Shown one piece after another: positions 1 through 6,792 of a DNA stretch of 8,870 nt. The DNA is from Pseudofrankia asymbiotica (GTDB lineage Bacteria > Actinomycetota > Actinomycetes > Frankiales > Frankiaceae): NCBI RefSeq assembly GCF_001983105.1, contig NZ_MOMC01000008.1, positions 95,773 to 104,642 on the forward strand. Reading direction: 5' to 3'. Both the position numbers and the translations under genes were made by a program. The notes under the pieces were generated by a model that worked only from the letters and a program-made list of their open reading frames with translations, was not told where the DNA came from and searched no databases. Within the stretch, counting starts at the first letter, position 1; each line of letters starts with the position of its first letter.

Positions 1-1
1 G

Positions 2-2509
2 AGCAACGCCGAGGAGTTCGCCCAGTGGCTGGTCACCGTCCGCGGCCACACCCGGGTGATCGTCTCCGAGCACCGGCCGGTGCCGCTGTGGCAGCACGTC
101 CTGGCCGACCGCGCGCTCTACGACCTGTTCGTCGAGGACACCGCCCCGCTCGGTGACGTCTACGGCGGCCCGCGCGCGCTCAAGCCCGCGGGGCCGCCCT
201 CCGGTCCGGGCCCCGGCGCCGCCTCCGGCCGGGAGCGGGCCCGCGACGGTGCGCGTGGCGAGCGGCCCGGCCGCGCCGGCGCCCCAGGACGCCAGAGCCG
301 CGCGGCCCGCGACGCCGGGCCCGCCCGCCCGGGCCGGGGCGGCCGTGACAGCCGCCATGACGGTCCGCCCGGCCGCGACGAGCGCGCGGCCGGGGCCGGG
401 GCCGGCGACGACCGGAACGGCGCGGGGGAGCGGGCCGCCGGGGCGGTCGCCTCGGACGGCCGGCCGGTGAACCCCGAGCTGCTGCGGCTGGCCCGGCTGG
501 AGAGCTCGGGGCCCGACTGGTCGCGCTCCGGGCGGTCGGGGGCTGGCCCCGCCGGGCGGCCGCGGCGGCGGCCCTGGGTGCCGAGCCGCCCGCAGGTGAT
601 CGAGCGGCTCGACCGCGACGGCCTGCTGCCGGCGATCACGTTCGTGTTCAGCCGGGTCGGGTGCGACGCCGCGGTGGCGGCCTGCGCGGCCGCCGGGCTG
701 CGGCTGACGACGTCGGAGCAGTCCGCCGAGATCCGCGCCCACGTGCGGGCCCGCACCGCCGGGATCCCCGACGGCGACCTGCGCGTCCTGGGCTACTGGG
801 AGTGGCTCGACGGGCTGGAGCGGGGCCTGGCCGCGCACCACGCCGGGATGCTGCCGGTGTTCAAGGAGGTCGTCGAGGAGCTGTTCGTGCGGGGCCTGGT
901 CCGCGCCGTGTTCGCGACGGAGACGCTCGCGCTCGGCATCAACATGCCGGCGCGCACCGTCGTCCTGGAGCGGCTCTCGAAGTTCAACGGCCAGACCCGC
1001 GCCGACATCACCCCCGGCGAGTACACCCAGCTCACCGGCCGGGCCGGCCGGCGCGGCATCGACATCGAGGGCCACGCGGTCGTGCTCTGGCAGCCGGGGC
1101 TGGACCCGCTGGCCGTCGCCGGTCTCGCCTCGACCCGGACCTACCCGCTGCGCTCGTCGTTCCGCCCGTCCTACAACATGGCCGTCAACCTCGTCGGCCG
1201 GCTCGGCGGCGAGCGGGCCCGCACGGTGCTGGAGTCGTCGTTCGCCCAGTTCCAGGCCGACCGGGCGGTCGTCGGGCTCGCGCGGCAGGTGCGGCGCAAC
1301 GAGGCGGCGCTCGACGAGCTGACCGCCGCGGTCGAGTGCGACCGGGGATCGGCGCTCGAGTACGACCAGATCCGCCGGGACATCCGCGAGCGGGAGAAGC
1401 GGCTGTCGCGCGAGGGCGCGGCGCAGGGCCGCGCGCAGGCCGCCGAGGCGCTGGCACGGCTGCGCATCGGCGACGTGGTCCGGGTGCCGGCCGGGCGGCG
1501 GATGGGGCTCGCGGTCGTGCTCGACGTCGCGGTCGACCCGCGTTCCCTCGACGAGCCGCGCCCGCTGGTGCTCACCGCCGACCGGCAGGTCCGGCGGCTC
1601 TCCCTGATCGACTTCCCGGTCGCGGTGGAACCGCTCGGCCGGGTGCGGGTGCCGCGGACGTTCAACCCCCGTGACGCCCGCTCCCGGCGCGACCTGGCGA
1701 GCTCGCTGCACCACGCCGAGCTGCGCGCCGAGCCCGGCCGCCGGGAGCGGGCCCGCTCCGCCGCGTCCGACGACGCCGAGCTCGCCCGGCTGCGCCGCGC
1801 CCTGCGCGCCCACCCGGTGCACGACTGCCCGCGCCGCGAGGAGCACCTGCGCAAGGCCGAGCGGGCGTCCCGGCTGCGCCGGGAGACCGAGGCGCTGGCC
1901 CGTAAGGTCGAGGGCCGGACGAACACGGTCGCCCGCACGTTCGACCGGGTCCGCGCGGCGCTGACCGAGCTCGGCTACCTCGACGGCGACACGGTCACCC
2001 CGAAGGGCGCGCGCCTCGCCCGGATCTACACCGAGCAGGACCTGATGGTCGCGGTCTGCCTCGACCGGGGCGTGTGGGATCCGCTCACCCCGGCGGCGCT
2101 GGCCGCCGCGGTGTCGGCGCTGGTGTTCGAGCCGCGCGGCGACGACCTGGCGATGCCGGCCATGCCCGGCGACGAGGACCTGCGGACGGCGCTCGGCGCC
2201 ACCCACCGGATCTACGTCGAGCTGTCCGGTGTCGAACAGGAGCATGGCCTGGAGTTCCTGCGCCCGCCGGAGCTCGGCTTCGTCACCGCGGCCTACGGCT
2301 GGGCGTCGGGCCGGTCGCTGGAACGGATCCTGGGCGAGGACGCGACCGAGCTGACCGCCGGCGACTTCGTCCGCTGGATGCGCCAGCTACTGGACCTGCT
2401 CGACCAGATCGCGCAGACGGCCGGCGCCGGCTCCCCCCTGCGCTCCACCGCCCGCGAGGCCATGGACGCCCTGCGCCGCGGTGTCATCGCCTACTCGATG
2501 ACCGTCTGA
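2..2509 (+). CDS. helY: HelY-type DEAD/DEAH-box (Ski2-like) RNA helicase, 5' partial
   Basis: This is an ATP-dependent RNA helicase of the Ski2/Mtr4-like superfamily 2 group, called HelY in actinobacteria. The reading frame is open from base 2 with no stop, so the gene begins left of the window and the Walker A and DEVH motifs are not visible. The visible part starts at the end of RecA domain 1 (SNAEEFAQWL, then SEHRPVPLWQH). RecA domain 2 follows, with motif IV (ITFVFSRVGCD, near 637-669), AAHHAGMLP (near 827-853), motif V (ATETLALGINMPAR, 914-955) and motif VI (QLTGRAGRRGID, 1028-1063). After that come an rRNA-processing-arch-like region (about 1100-1900) and a helical DSHCT-type C-terminal domain (about 1950-2500). 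A Gly/Arg/Pro/Ala-rich linker of about 100 residues (about 175-475) sits between the RecA domains and is longer than I expect for HelY. In actinobacteria helY often follows tatA/tatC and pafBC, which lie outside this view. The family call is firm; the cellular substrate is not known from sequence. Confidence 0.93.
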   Translation, partial: SNAEEFAQWLVTVRGHTRVIVSEHRPVPLWQHVLADRALYDLFVEDTAPLGDVYGGPRALKPAGPPSGPGPGAASGRERARDGARGERPGRAGAPGRQSRAARDAGPARPGRGGRDSRHDGPPGRDERAAGAGAGDDRNGAGERAAGAVASDGRPVNPELLRLARLESSGPDWSRSGRSGAGPAGRPRRRPWVPSRPQVIERLDRDGLLPAITFVFSRVGCDAAVAACAAAGLRLTTSEQSAEIRAHVRARTAGIPDGDLRVLGYWEWLDGLERGLAAHHAGMLPVFKEVVEELFVRGLVRAVFATETLALGINMPARTVVLERLSKFNGQTRADITPGEYTQLTGRAGRRGIDIEGHAVVLWQPGLDPLAVAGLASTRTYPLRSSFRPSYNMAVNLVGRLGGERARTVLESSFAQFQADRAVVGLARQVRRNEAALDELTAAVECDRGSALEYDQIRRDIREREKRLSREGAAQGRAQAAEALARLRIGDVVRVPAGRRMGLAVVLDVAVDPRSLDEPRPLVLTADRQVRRLSLIDFPVAVEPLGRVRVPRTFNPRDARSRRDLASSLHHAELRAEPGRRERARSAASDDAELARLRRALRAHPVHDCPRREEHLRKAERASRLRRETEALARKVEGRTNTVARTFDRVRAALTELGYLDGDTVTPKGARLARIYTEQDLMVAVCLDRGVWDPLTPAALAAAVSALVFEPRGDDLAMPAMPGDEDLRTALGATHRIYVELSGVEQEHGLEFLRPPELGFVTAAYGWASGRSLERILGEDATELTAGDFVRWMRQLLDLLDQIAQTAGAGSPLRSTAREAMDALRRGVIAYSMTV

Positions 2510-2513
2510 ACCT

Positions 2514-2552
2514 GGCTGGGTGGGACGCGCGCCGCGCGCCTCCCGCCCAGCC
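2514..2552. terminator. Strong bidirectional hairpin between convergent genes
   Basis: GGCTGGG (2514-2520) pairs with CCCAGCC (2546-2552). The stem continues through a T-G wobble, GGGA with TCCC (2522-2525 with 2541-2544), one C-C mismatch, and GCGCG with CGCGC (2527-2531 with 2535-2539) around a three-base loop. It begins 5 bp after the helicase stop and ends 7 bp before the permease stop codon on the other strand, so it can serve both transcripts. No T-tract follows on either side, which is common for actinobacterial terminators. The structure is seen directly; its function is inferred from position. Confidence 0.75.
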
Positions 2553-2558
2553 GAGCCG

Positions 2559-3416
2559 TCAGCGGGCGGAGCGGCGGCGGTAGATGACGGCGGAGGCGGT
2601 GTAGCCGACGAGCAGGATGCCGGCGCACCAGACCAGGGCGGCGGCCAGGTCCGAGCCGTCGGCGCCGCCGCCGACGAGCAGGCCGCGGACGGTGTCGATC
2701 ACCGGGGTGAGCGGCTGGTGGTCGGCGAACGCCCGCAGCGCGCCGGGCATCGTGTCGGTCGCGACGAAGCCGCTGCTGACGTAGGGCAGGAACAGGATGA
2801 AGAACGTCATCCCGTTCGCGGCGTCCGGGCTGCCGGCGAGCAGGCCGAGCGCGACCGACACCCAGGTGATCGCCAGCACGTAGAACGCGACGACCCCGAT
2901 CGCGGCGAACCAGCCCCCGACACCGGCGTCGGGGCGGAAGCCGAGGCCCAGCGCGATGCCGATGACCAGGGCGGTCGCGACGGCGTTCGCGGCCAGGCTC
3001 GCGGCGACGTGGCCGGTGAGCACCGCCGGGGCGCGGACCGGCATCGACCGGAACCGGTCGATGATCCCGTTCGTCATGTCGGCGGCGACGGCGACCGCCG
3101 TGGACGCCGCGCCCCATCCCGACGCCAGCACGATGATCCCGGGCACGACGTAGGTCAGGTACGCGGTCCGGCCGCCGGCGGCGTCGAGCGCGCCGCCGAA
3201 CACGTAGACGAACAGCAGCAGGAGCATCACCGGCAGCGCCACGGAGATGATCACCGTGTCGGGCTGGCGCGGCAGCCGGCGCAGGCTGCGGCCGATCATC
3301 GCGGGGGTGCCGCCGCCGGAACGGGCGCGCCTGGCGGCGACGGGCGGGCGGCCGGCCTCCCCGATCGGCTTCGCCGGCCCGGCAGGGGCCCCGGACGGGG
3401 CGGCGGCGGTGGTCAT
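2559..3416 (-). CDS. ABC-2 type exporter permease, DrrB-like
   Basis: This is the membrane subunit of a drug- or metabolite-exporting ABC transporter, 285 residues and near the usual size for DrrB-type proteins. About six hydrophobic helices can be placed at roughly residues 54-75, 87-110, 135-160, 168-195, 200-217 and 258-278. A cytosolic N-terminal tail of about 50 residues, rich in Pro, Ala and Arg, precedes them. The loop motif DMTNGIIDRFRSMP (113-126) is the characteristic ABC-2 signature that contacts the ATPase. A basic tail (YRRRSAR) ends the protein. The ATG at 3416 overlaps the stop of the upstream ATPase gene as ATGA, and an AAGGA site lies about six bases before it inside that gene. 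This implies one mRNA and translational coupling. The substrate cannot be read from the sequence; an antibiotic or lipid-like compound would fit the family. An in-frame opening extends upstream through the ATPase gene but is only its shadow. Confidence 0.9.
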   Translation of the reverse strand: MTTAAAPSGAPAGPAKPIGEAGRPPVAARRARSGGGTPAMIGRSLRRLPRQPDTVIISVALPVMLLLLFVYVFGGALDAAGGRTAYLTYVVPGIIVLASGWGAASTAVAVAADMTNGIIDRFRSMPVRAPAVLTGHVAASLAANAVATALVIGIALGLGFRPDAGVGGWFAAIGVVAFYVLAITWVSVALGLLAGSPDAANGMTFFILFLPYVSSGFVATDTMPGALRAFADHQPLTPVIDTVRGLLVGGGADGSDLAAALVWCAGILLVGYTASAVIYRRRSAR

Positions 3417-4627
3417 CGGGATTCCTTCCGGGAGGCGGAGCCGGCGGTGAGGGCGAGGAAGACGTCGTCGAGGGTGGGGACCCTCAGCTCGACGCGCGCG
3501 ACCTCGATGCCGCGGCCGTCGAGGTCGTCGAGCAGCCGGCGCAGCGCGGCCGCGGTGCCGTCGGTGGGCACGCCGACGCGGCGGGCCACCGGGTCCGCGT
3601 CGACGCCACCGGCGCCGGCGGCGGTGACATCGCCGGCACCGGGACTGGCGGCGGGCGCGAGGCCCGCCTCGGTGGCCGCGGTGCCGTCGGCGTCCGGCGC
3701 CGGGGGCGACGCCGCCGTGGCTGGCGACGGTGGGATGGCTGGCGGGGCAGGCGTGGGCTGGGTGGGCACGGCGGCGCGCAGGGTGGCGACGGCGCGGGCG
3801 TAGGTCGCGTCGTCGGGGAAGGTCAGCTCGGCGCGCTCGGCGCCCAGCCGGGCCTTGAGAGCCGCCGGGGTGCCCTCGGCGACGATCCGGCCCCCGTCGA
3901 GGACCGAGACGAGGTCGGCGAGCTGGTCGGCCTCCTCCAGGTACTGGGTCGTCAGCAGCACCGTCGCGCCGCCGTCCGCGAGCCGCGCGATGACGTCCCA
4001 CACCCCCTGGCGGCTGCGCGGGTCCAGGCCCGTCGTCGGCTCGTCCAGGAAGATGACCTCCGGGTCGCTGACCAGGCCGACGGCGAGGTCGAGGCGGCGG
4101 CGCTGGCCACCGGAGTAGGTCTTCACCAGCCGGCGGGAGAACCCGGCCAGGTCGAACGACTCGACGAGCTGCGCGACCCGGCGGCGCGCCACGGCCCGCG
4201 GCAGCCGGAACAGCCGCGCCGCGAGCCAGAGGTTCTCCTCGCCGGTGAGCAGCTCGTCGACGGCGGCGTGCTGGCCGGTCAGGCTGATCACCTCGCGGAC
4301 CCGGCCCGGCGCGCGCGCCAGATCGTGGCCGGCGACGGTCGCCTCGCCGGCGTCGGCGCGCAGCAACGTCGCGAGGATCCGCACCAGCGTCGTCTTGCCG
4401 GCGCCGTTCGGCCCGAGCAGCGCGTGGACGTGGCCCGCGGCGACGTCCAGGTCGACCCCGTCAAGCACGGTGACGTCGCCGAACGCCTTGCGCAGGCCAC
4501 GCACCCGGATGGCCGGGCCGACGGCTTCCACCGGGGGGCGAGGCTCCGGGGACGGCGGTGGGAGCGGGGACGCCAGCGGCTCGCGGCCGGCGTCCATGCC
4601 GGCGTCCGTGGTGGTCGGCATGGTCAT
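3413..4627 (-). CDS. ABC exporter ATP-binding protein, DrrA-like
   Basis: This is the nucleotide-binding subunit that powers the permease encoded just downstream (404 residues). Visible motifs are Walker A GPNGAGKTT (72-80), Q-loop Gln119, the signature as YSGGQ (171-175), Walker B VIFLDE (191-196) and a D-loop TGLDP (199-203). The switch position reads TTQ (Gln228) where many ABC ATPases have His, a replacement I recognise from DrrA-type proteins. The C-terminal domain ends with VPTLDDVFLALTA, like the DrrA regulatory tail. Between the ATPase and this tail, residues about 288-348 form a Pro/Ala/Gly/Thr-rich insertion that makes the protein longer than the roughly 330 residues usual for DrrA. 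Two start codons are possible. ATG at 4627 leaves AGGA five bases upstream, whereas ATG at 4621 (two codons later) has AGGAAGG eight bases upstream. Daunorubicin or doxorubicin export should not be assumed from the family name. Confidence 0.92.
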   Translation of the reverse strand: MTMPTTTDAGMDAGREPLASPLPPPSPEPRPPVEAVGPAIRVRGLRKAFGDVTVLDGVDLDVAAGHVHALLGPNGAGKTTLVRILATLLRADAGEATVAGHDLARAPGRVREVISLTGQHAAVDELLTGEENLWLAARLFRLPRAVARRRVAQLVESFDLAGFSRRLVKTYSGGQRRRLDLAVGLVSDPEVIFLDEPTTGLDPRSRQGVWDVIARLADGGATVLLTTQYLEEADQLADLVSVLDGGRIVAEGTPAALKARLGAERAELTFPDDATYARAVATLRAAVPTQPTPAPPAIPPSPATAASPPAPDADGTAATEAGLAPAASPGAGDVTAAGAGGVDADPVARRVGVPTDGTAAALRRLLDDLDGRGIEVARVELRVPTLDDVFLALTAGSASRKESR

Positions 4628-4728
4628 GACCTTCCTGGTCGGGTTCCCGCGCTGATCCGGCCTGTTCTGGCCGGGCGTTCGGCGGGGCTGGGCGGGGCTT
4701 GGCGGAGCGGATCTCGGCGGAGCGGCCT

Positions 4729-4771
4729 GGCGCGTGGCGCCGGGTGGCGCGTGGCGCCGGGTGGCGCGTGG
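4729..4771. repeat. 17-bp tandem repeat, about 2.5 copies
   Basis: The unit GGCGCGTGGCGCCGGGT occurs exactly at 4729-4745 and 4746-4762. The first eight to nine bases of a third copy follow from 4763 before it diverges. The array lies in the leader of the exporter operon between promoter and start codon. A 17-bp period shifts the reading frame with each copy, which argues against this stretch being translated. A related 10-bp rhythm (GGCGGGGCTG, GGCGGGGCTT) precedes it at 4681-4710. Confidence 0.8.
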
Positions 4772-4780
4772 CCGCGAGGC

Positions 4781-4810
4781 ACGCCGGTCGAGGCCGGTCG
4801 AGGCCGGTCG
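4781..4810. repeat. 10-bp tandem repeat, three copies
   Basis: AGGCCGGTCG is repeated at 4791-4800 and 4801-4810, with a third copy differing in one base at 4781-4790 (ACGCCGGTCG). It sits directly beside the 17-bp repeat and before the paired stem-loops. It is probably a replication-slippage array; no protein or RNA function is evident. Confidence 0.75.
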
Positions 4811-4835
4811 GATCATCGTGGCGGAGTGCCGTGAT

Positions 4836-4882
4836 CCGGACACGGGTCCTGGAACCCTGTCCGGGGTGGGGCTACGCCCACC
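4836..4882 (-). other. Two adjacent stem-loops in the exporter mRNA leader
   Basis: CCGGACA (4836-4842) pairs with TGTCCGG (4858-4864), then GGGT (4844-4847) with ACCC (4854-4857) after one bulged C, leaving a six-base loop. Directly beside it, GGTGGG (4865-4870) pairs with CCCACC (4877-4882) around a six-base loop. A competing pairing exists: CGGATCA (4809-4815) with TGATCCG (4832-4838), which takes bases needed by the first stem. On the minus strand these lie about 40-115 nt into the predicted exporter transcript. No T-tract follows, so a plain intrinsic terminator is not shown. The structures are seen directly; a role in leader control is inference. Confidence 0.6.
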
Positions 4883-4902
4883 TCCCGTGCCGGTCCAGCA
4901 GT

Positions 4903-4943
4903 AACTGTTTATGCCGTACACAAGATGTACGTTATACACAGTT
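4903..4943. promoter_or_regulatory. Long inverted repeat, probable TetR operator
   Basis: The left arm AACTGTTTATGCCGTACA (4903-4920) and right arm TGTACGTTATACACAGTT (4926-4943) are inverted copies that match at 15 of 18 positions around a 5-bp spacer (CAAGA). The central core CGTACA-N5-TGTACG is exact. Each arm also carries an inner TGTA-N5-TACA-like symmetry (exact at 4926-4938), so two regulator dimers could bind. The segment 4901-4950 is about 40% GC in a strongly GC-rich setting. It lies between the divergent TetR gene and exporter operon and overlaps the -10 box of the exporter promoter. Binding by the neighbouring TetR protein is inferred from position and symmetry. Confidence 0.8.
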
Positions 4944-4959
4944 GTCGGAAGGTGGTCAA
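4931..4959 (-). promoter_or_regulatory. Near-consensus promoter for the exporter operon
   Basis: Read on the minus strand, TTGACC (4959-4954) and TATAAC (4936-4931) are separated by exactly 17 bp, and each matches the primary sigma-factor consensus at five of six bases. Transcription would start near 4924, in the middle of the inverted repeat, giving a leader of about 300 nt before the ATPase start codon. The right arm of the repeat covers the -10 box, so a bound repressor would block RNA polymerase. I could not place an equally good promoter for the regulator on the plus strand. Confidence 0.78.
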
Positions 4960-5081
4960 CGAGTGGTGGCGGGGCATCTCGGTGGCTGGCTGTCCAGGGG
5001 GCGACACTCGAGACGTGCCCCTTTCCGTGCCCGGCGCGGCGCGTGGGAGGACCGGCGAGCGAGCGACAACGAGGCGGTGGG

Positions 5082-5909
5082 ATGACGACGGAGACCGACG
5101 GCGGCGGGGCCCGCGGCGTCCGTGGTGGCGAGCGGCGCGGCGCGGCGGCCGGGGGCCCGCCGGGCGCGTTCGAGCTGATGTGGGGTGCCCCCGCGCGGCC
5201 GCGGCGCGGTCCGCGATCCGTGCTGCGGCTGGACAGCGTCGTCGAGGCGGCGATCGCGCTCGCGGACGAGGAGGGGCTCGACGGGCTCTCGATGGCCCGG
5301 GTCGCCGAAAGGCTCGGCTTCACGACGATGTCGCTCTACCGACACGTCGCCAGCAAGGACGACCTGCTGCTGCTCATGCTCAACGCGGCCGTCGGCCCGC
5401 CGCCGGAGACGCTGGCCGTGGACCCCGCCGGCGGCTGGCGGGCGGGGCTCGACGCCTGGACCAGGGGCATGTACGACCGGGCGCTGGCGCACCCCTGGAT
5501 CACCCGGATCGGGATCGGCGGCGCGCCGAACATGCCCAGCCAGCTGGCGTGGATGGACCGCGGCGTGTCGCCGCTCGCCGGCGTGGCACTGACCGGCCAG
5601 GAGAAGCTCTCGGTGATCCTGATGCTGTCCCGCTACGCGATGTCGTCCGCACAGCTGACGAGCGACATCGCGGCCGCCGCCGGTGCTGGCACGTACGAGC
5701 CCGACGACGGCGACTATGGCGCGACACTGGCCCGGCTGCTCGACCCGGCGCGGTTCCCCGCGCTGCACGCGCTCGCCGTCTCCGGCGAGATCGACCCGCC
5801 GGTCCCGCCGGAGGGCGTCGCCGACGAGCTGCACGCCGAATTCCACTTCGGCCTCGCGCGCATGCTCGACGGACTCGACGTCCTGCTGCGCTCCCGCGCG
5901 GCGCGCTAG
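5082..5909 (+). CDS. TetR/AcrR-family transcriptional regulator
   Basis: This is a 275-residue DNA-binding regulator of the TetR family. A Gly/Arg/Ala-rich tail of about 45 residues precedes the N-terminal HTH domain (about 46-100), which reads LDGLSMARVAERLGF, then TTMSLYRHVASKDDLL, with the usual recognition-helix SLYRHV pattern. The rest is a ligand-binding and dimer domain of the TetR_C-like kind, with helices around MYDRALAHPWITRIG and AEFHFGLARMLDGLD. The ATG at 5082 is chosen because GAGG lies seven bases upstream. The same frame is open back to an ATG at 4911, but that codon lies inside the inverted repeat and is unlikely to be used. The gene is divergent from the exporter operon, so it probably represses that operon, and perhaps itself, through the 4903-4943 site. 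The ligand is unknown. Confidence 0.9.
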   Translation: MTTETDGGGARGVRGGERRGAAAGGPPGAFELMWGAPARPRRGPRSVLRLDSVVEAAIALADEEGLDGLSMARVAERLGFTTMSLYRHVASKDDLLLLMLNAAVGPPPETLAVDPAGGWRAGLDAWTRGMYDRALAHPWITRIGIGGAPNMPSQLAWMDRGVSPLAGVALTGQEKLSVILMLSRYAMSSAQLTSDIAAAAGAGTYEPDDGDYGATLARLLDPARFPALHALAVSGEIDPPVPPEGVADELHAEFHFGLARMLDGLDVLLRSRAAR

Positions 5910-5982
5910 GCGGTCCGGCGGCGTGTCTGGACGTGGTCCGAGGGCGGTCCTGATGTGGGCTCAGGCGGGGGTGTCGTTGTTC

Positions 5983-6010
5983 CGACGGCCCGCAGACCTG
6001 CGGTCCGGCG
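5983..6010 (+). terminator. Possible hairpin after the TetR gene
   Basis: CCGCA (5990-5994) and TGCGG (5999-6003) form a stem with a four-base loop. CGG with CCG (5986-5988 with 6005-6007) and CG with CG (5983-5984 with 6009-6010) extend it past two mismatches. It lies about 75 bp after the TetR stop codon and about 80 bp before the next gene. It could end the regulator transcript or lie in the next gene's promoter region. It has no T-tract and is weaker than the other hairpins here. Confidence 0.35.
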
Positions 6011-6091
6011 CAGAATGGGCCGGTGGCGGGGGAGATGGTCCGGGATGACCCGGAGTCGGGTGATTCGCGCCGTACCGAGGGGACGTGCGGG

Positions 6092-6697
6092 ATGGTTGTG
6101 GTGGCGAGCGTTGACCCGGCGGCCGTGACGCCGCGCGAGGAGATCTTCGTCGGTGGGCTCGAGAAGCGGCCGATCGTGATCGCCGCCTACCGCCCCGAAT
6201 GGGTCACCCGGTTCGCGCACGAACAGGCGCGGATCGTCGGGGCACTCGGCGAGGCCGCCGTCCGCGTCGAGCATATCGGCTCCACGTCGGTGCAGGGACT
6301 CGCCGCGAAACCGATCATCGACATCCAGGTCAGCGTCGCCGACATGACCGACTCGGCGTGCTTCGAGGGCCCGCTGCTGCGCGTCGGCTACGTGGTGCGG
6401 GTACGGGAGCACGGCGAACACTGGATGTTCCGGACCGCCGAACAGGACGTCCACATCCACGTCTGCGAGGCGGGCAGCGACTGGGAGCACCGCCACCTGC
6501 TGTTCCGCGACTGGCTGCGCCACGACGCCGCCGACCGCGCCGCCTACGAGGCCGCCAAGAGGGCCCTCGCGGCGCTCGACTGGCCGAGCATGCAGCACTA
6601 CGCCGAGGCCAAGAGCGACATCATCCAGGAGATCACCACCCGCGCCCGCCCCTGGGCCACCACCACCGGCTGGACCGTGCCCGCTCCCCGCGGCTGA
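6092..6697 (+). CDS. GrpB family protein (UPF0157), nucleotidyltransferase-like
   Basis: This is a 201-residue member of the GrpB/UPF0157 family, which has a nucleotidyltransferase-like fold; the biochemical role is poorly defined. The family core is clear: AAYRPEWVTRFAHE (31-44), HIGSTSVQGL (61-70) followed by AAKPIIDIQV (71-80) with the GS and Asp positions of the fold, then VHIHV (120-124), FRDWLRHD (138-145) and a helical Y-x-x-x-K region (about 152-175). The ATG at 6092 has GAGGGG nine bases upstream. The frame also opens earlier at GTG 6023 and ATG 6035, which would add 23 or 19 residues, but ATG 6035 has its purine run directly against the codon, a poor spacing. The gene is separated from TetR by 182 bp and faces the methyltransferase gene, so it is probably a single transcription unit. 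It should not be confused with grpE or CoaE fusions; no CoaE domain is present here. Confidence 0.88.
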   Translation: MVVVASVDPAAVTPREEIFVGGLEKRPIVIAAYRPEWVTRFAHEQARIVGALGEAAVRVEHIGSTSVQGLAAKPIIDIQVSVADMTDSACFEGPLLRVGYVVRVREHGEHWMFRTAEQDVHIHVCEAGSDWEHRHLLFRDWLRHDAADRAAYEAAKRALAALDWPSMQHYAEAKSDIIQEITTRARPWATTTGWTVPAPRG

Positions 6698-6764
6698 TGC
6701 CGAGGCCGGGGTCACCCGGATCCTCTCCGAGAAGATCTCCACCCGCGCCACCCGGCGCCCTGAA

Positions 6765-6778
6765 AACGGCAGGCCGTT
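6765..6778 (+). other. Short hairpin after the GrpB gene
   Basis: AACGGC (6765-6770) and GCCGTT (6773-6778) are inverted copies, giving at least five pairs with a four-base loop. It lies 68 bp after the GrpB stop codon and is the first of three hairpins before the convergent methyltransferase gene. Confidence 0.45.
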
Positions 6779-6792
6779 CCTCGCCCTGGGCG

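Noticed and set aside
2520..3803. A long plus-strand opening runs opposite the exporter genes.
   Set aside because: It is Gly/Arg/Asp-rich with no family motifs, and the minus strand encodes clear ABC transporter proteins over the same bases. Long antisense openings are expected at this GC content.
3938..3955. Loss of the switch histidine in the ATPase (Gln228) as a sign of inactivation.
   Set aside because: TTQ-x-L-x-EAD is a recurring form in DrrA-type ATPases and all other motifs are intact, so I treat it as a family trait.
4628..4816. An in-frame ATG at 4816 would extend the DrrA-like ATPase by 63 residues.
   Set aside because: No ribosome site precedes it, the extension runs through tandem repeats, and a good ribosome site lies just before 4627.
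4911..5081. The TetR frame is open to an ATG at 4911, adding 57 residues.
   Set aside because: That ATG lies inside the inverted repeat, the added sequence is not TetR-like, and ATG 5082 has a well-placed GAGG.
4956..5846. A 296-residue minus-strand opening runs opposite the TetR gene.
   Set aside because: Its composition is Arg/Gly/Pro-rich without recognisable domains; the plus-strand TetR motifs explain the region.
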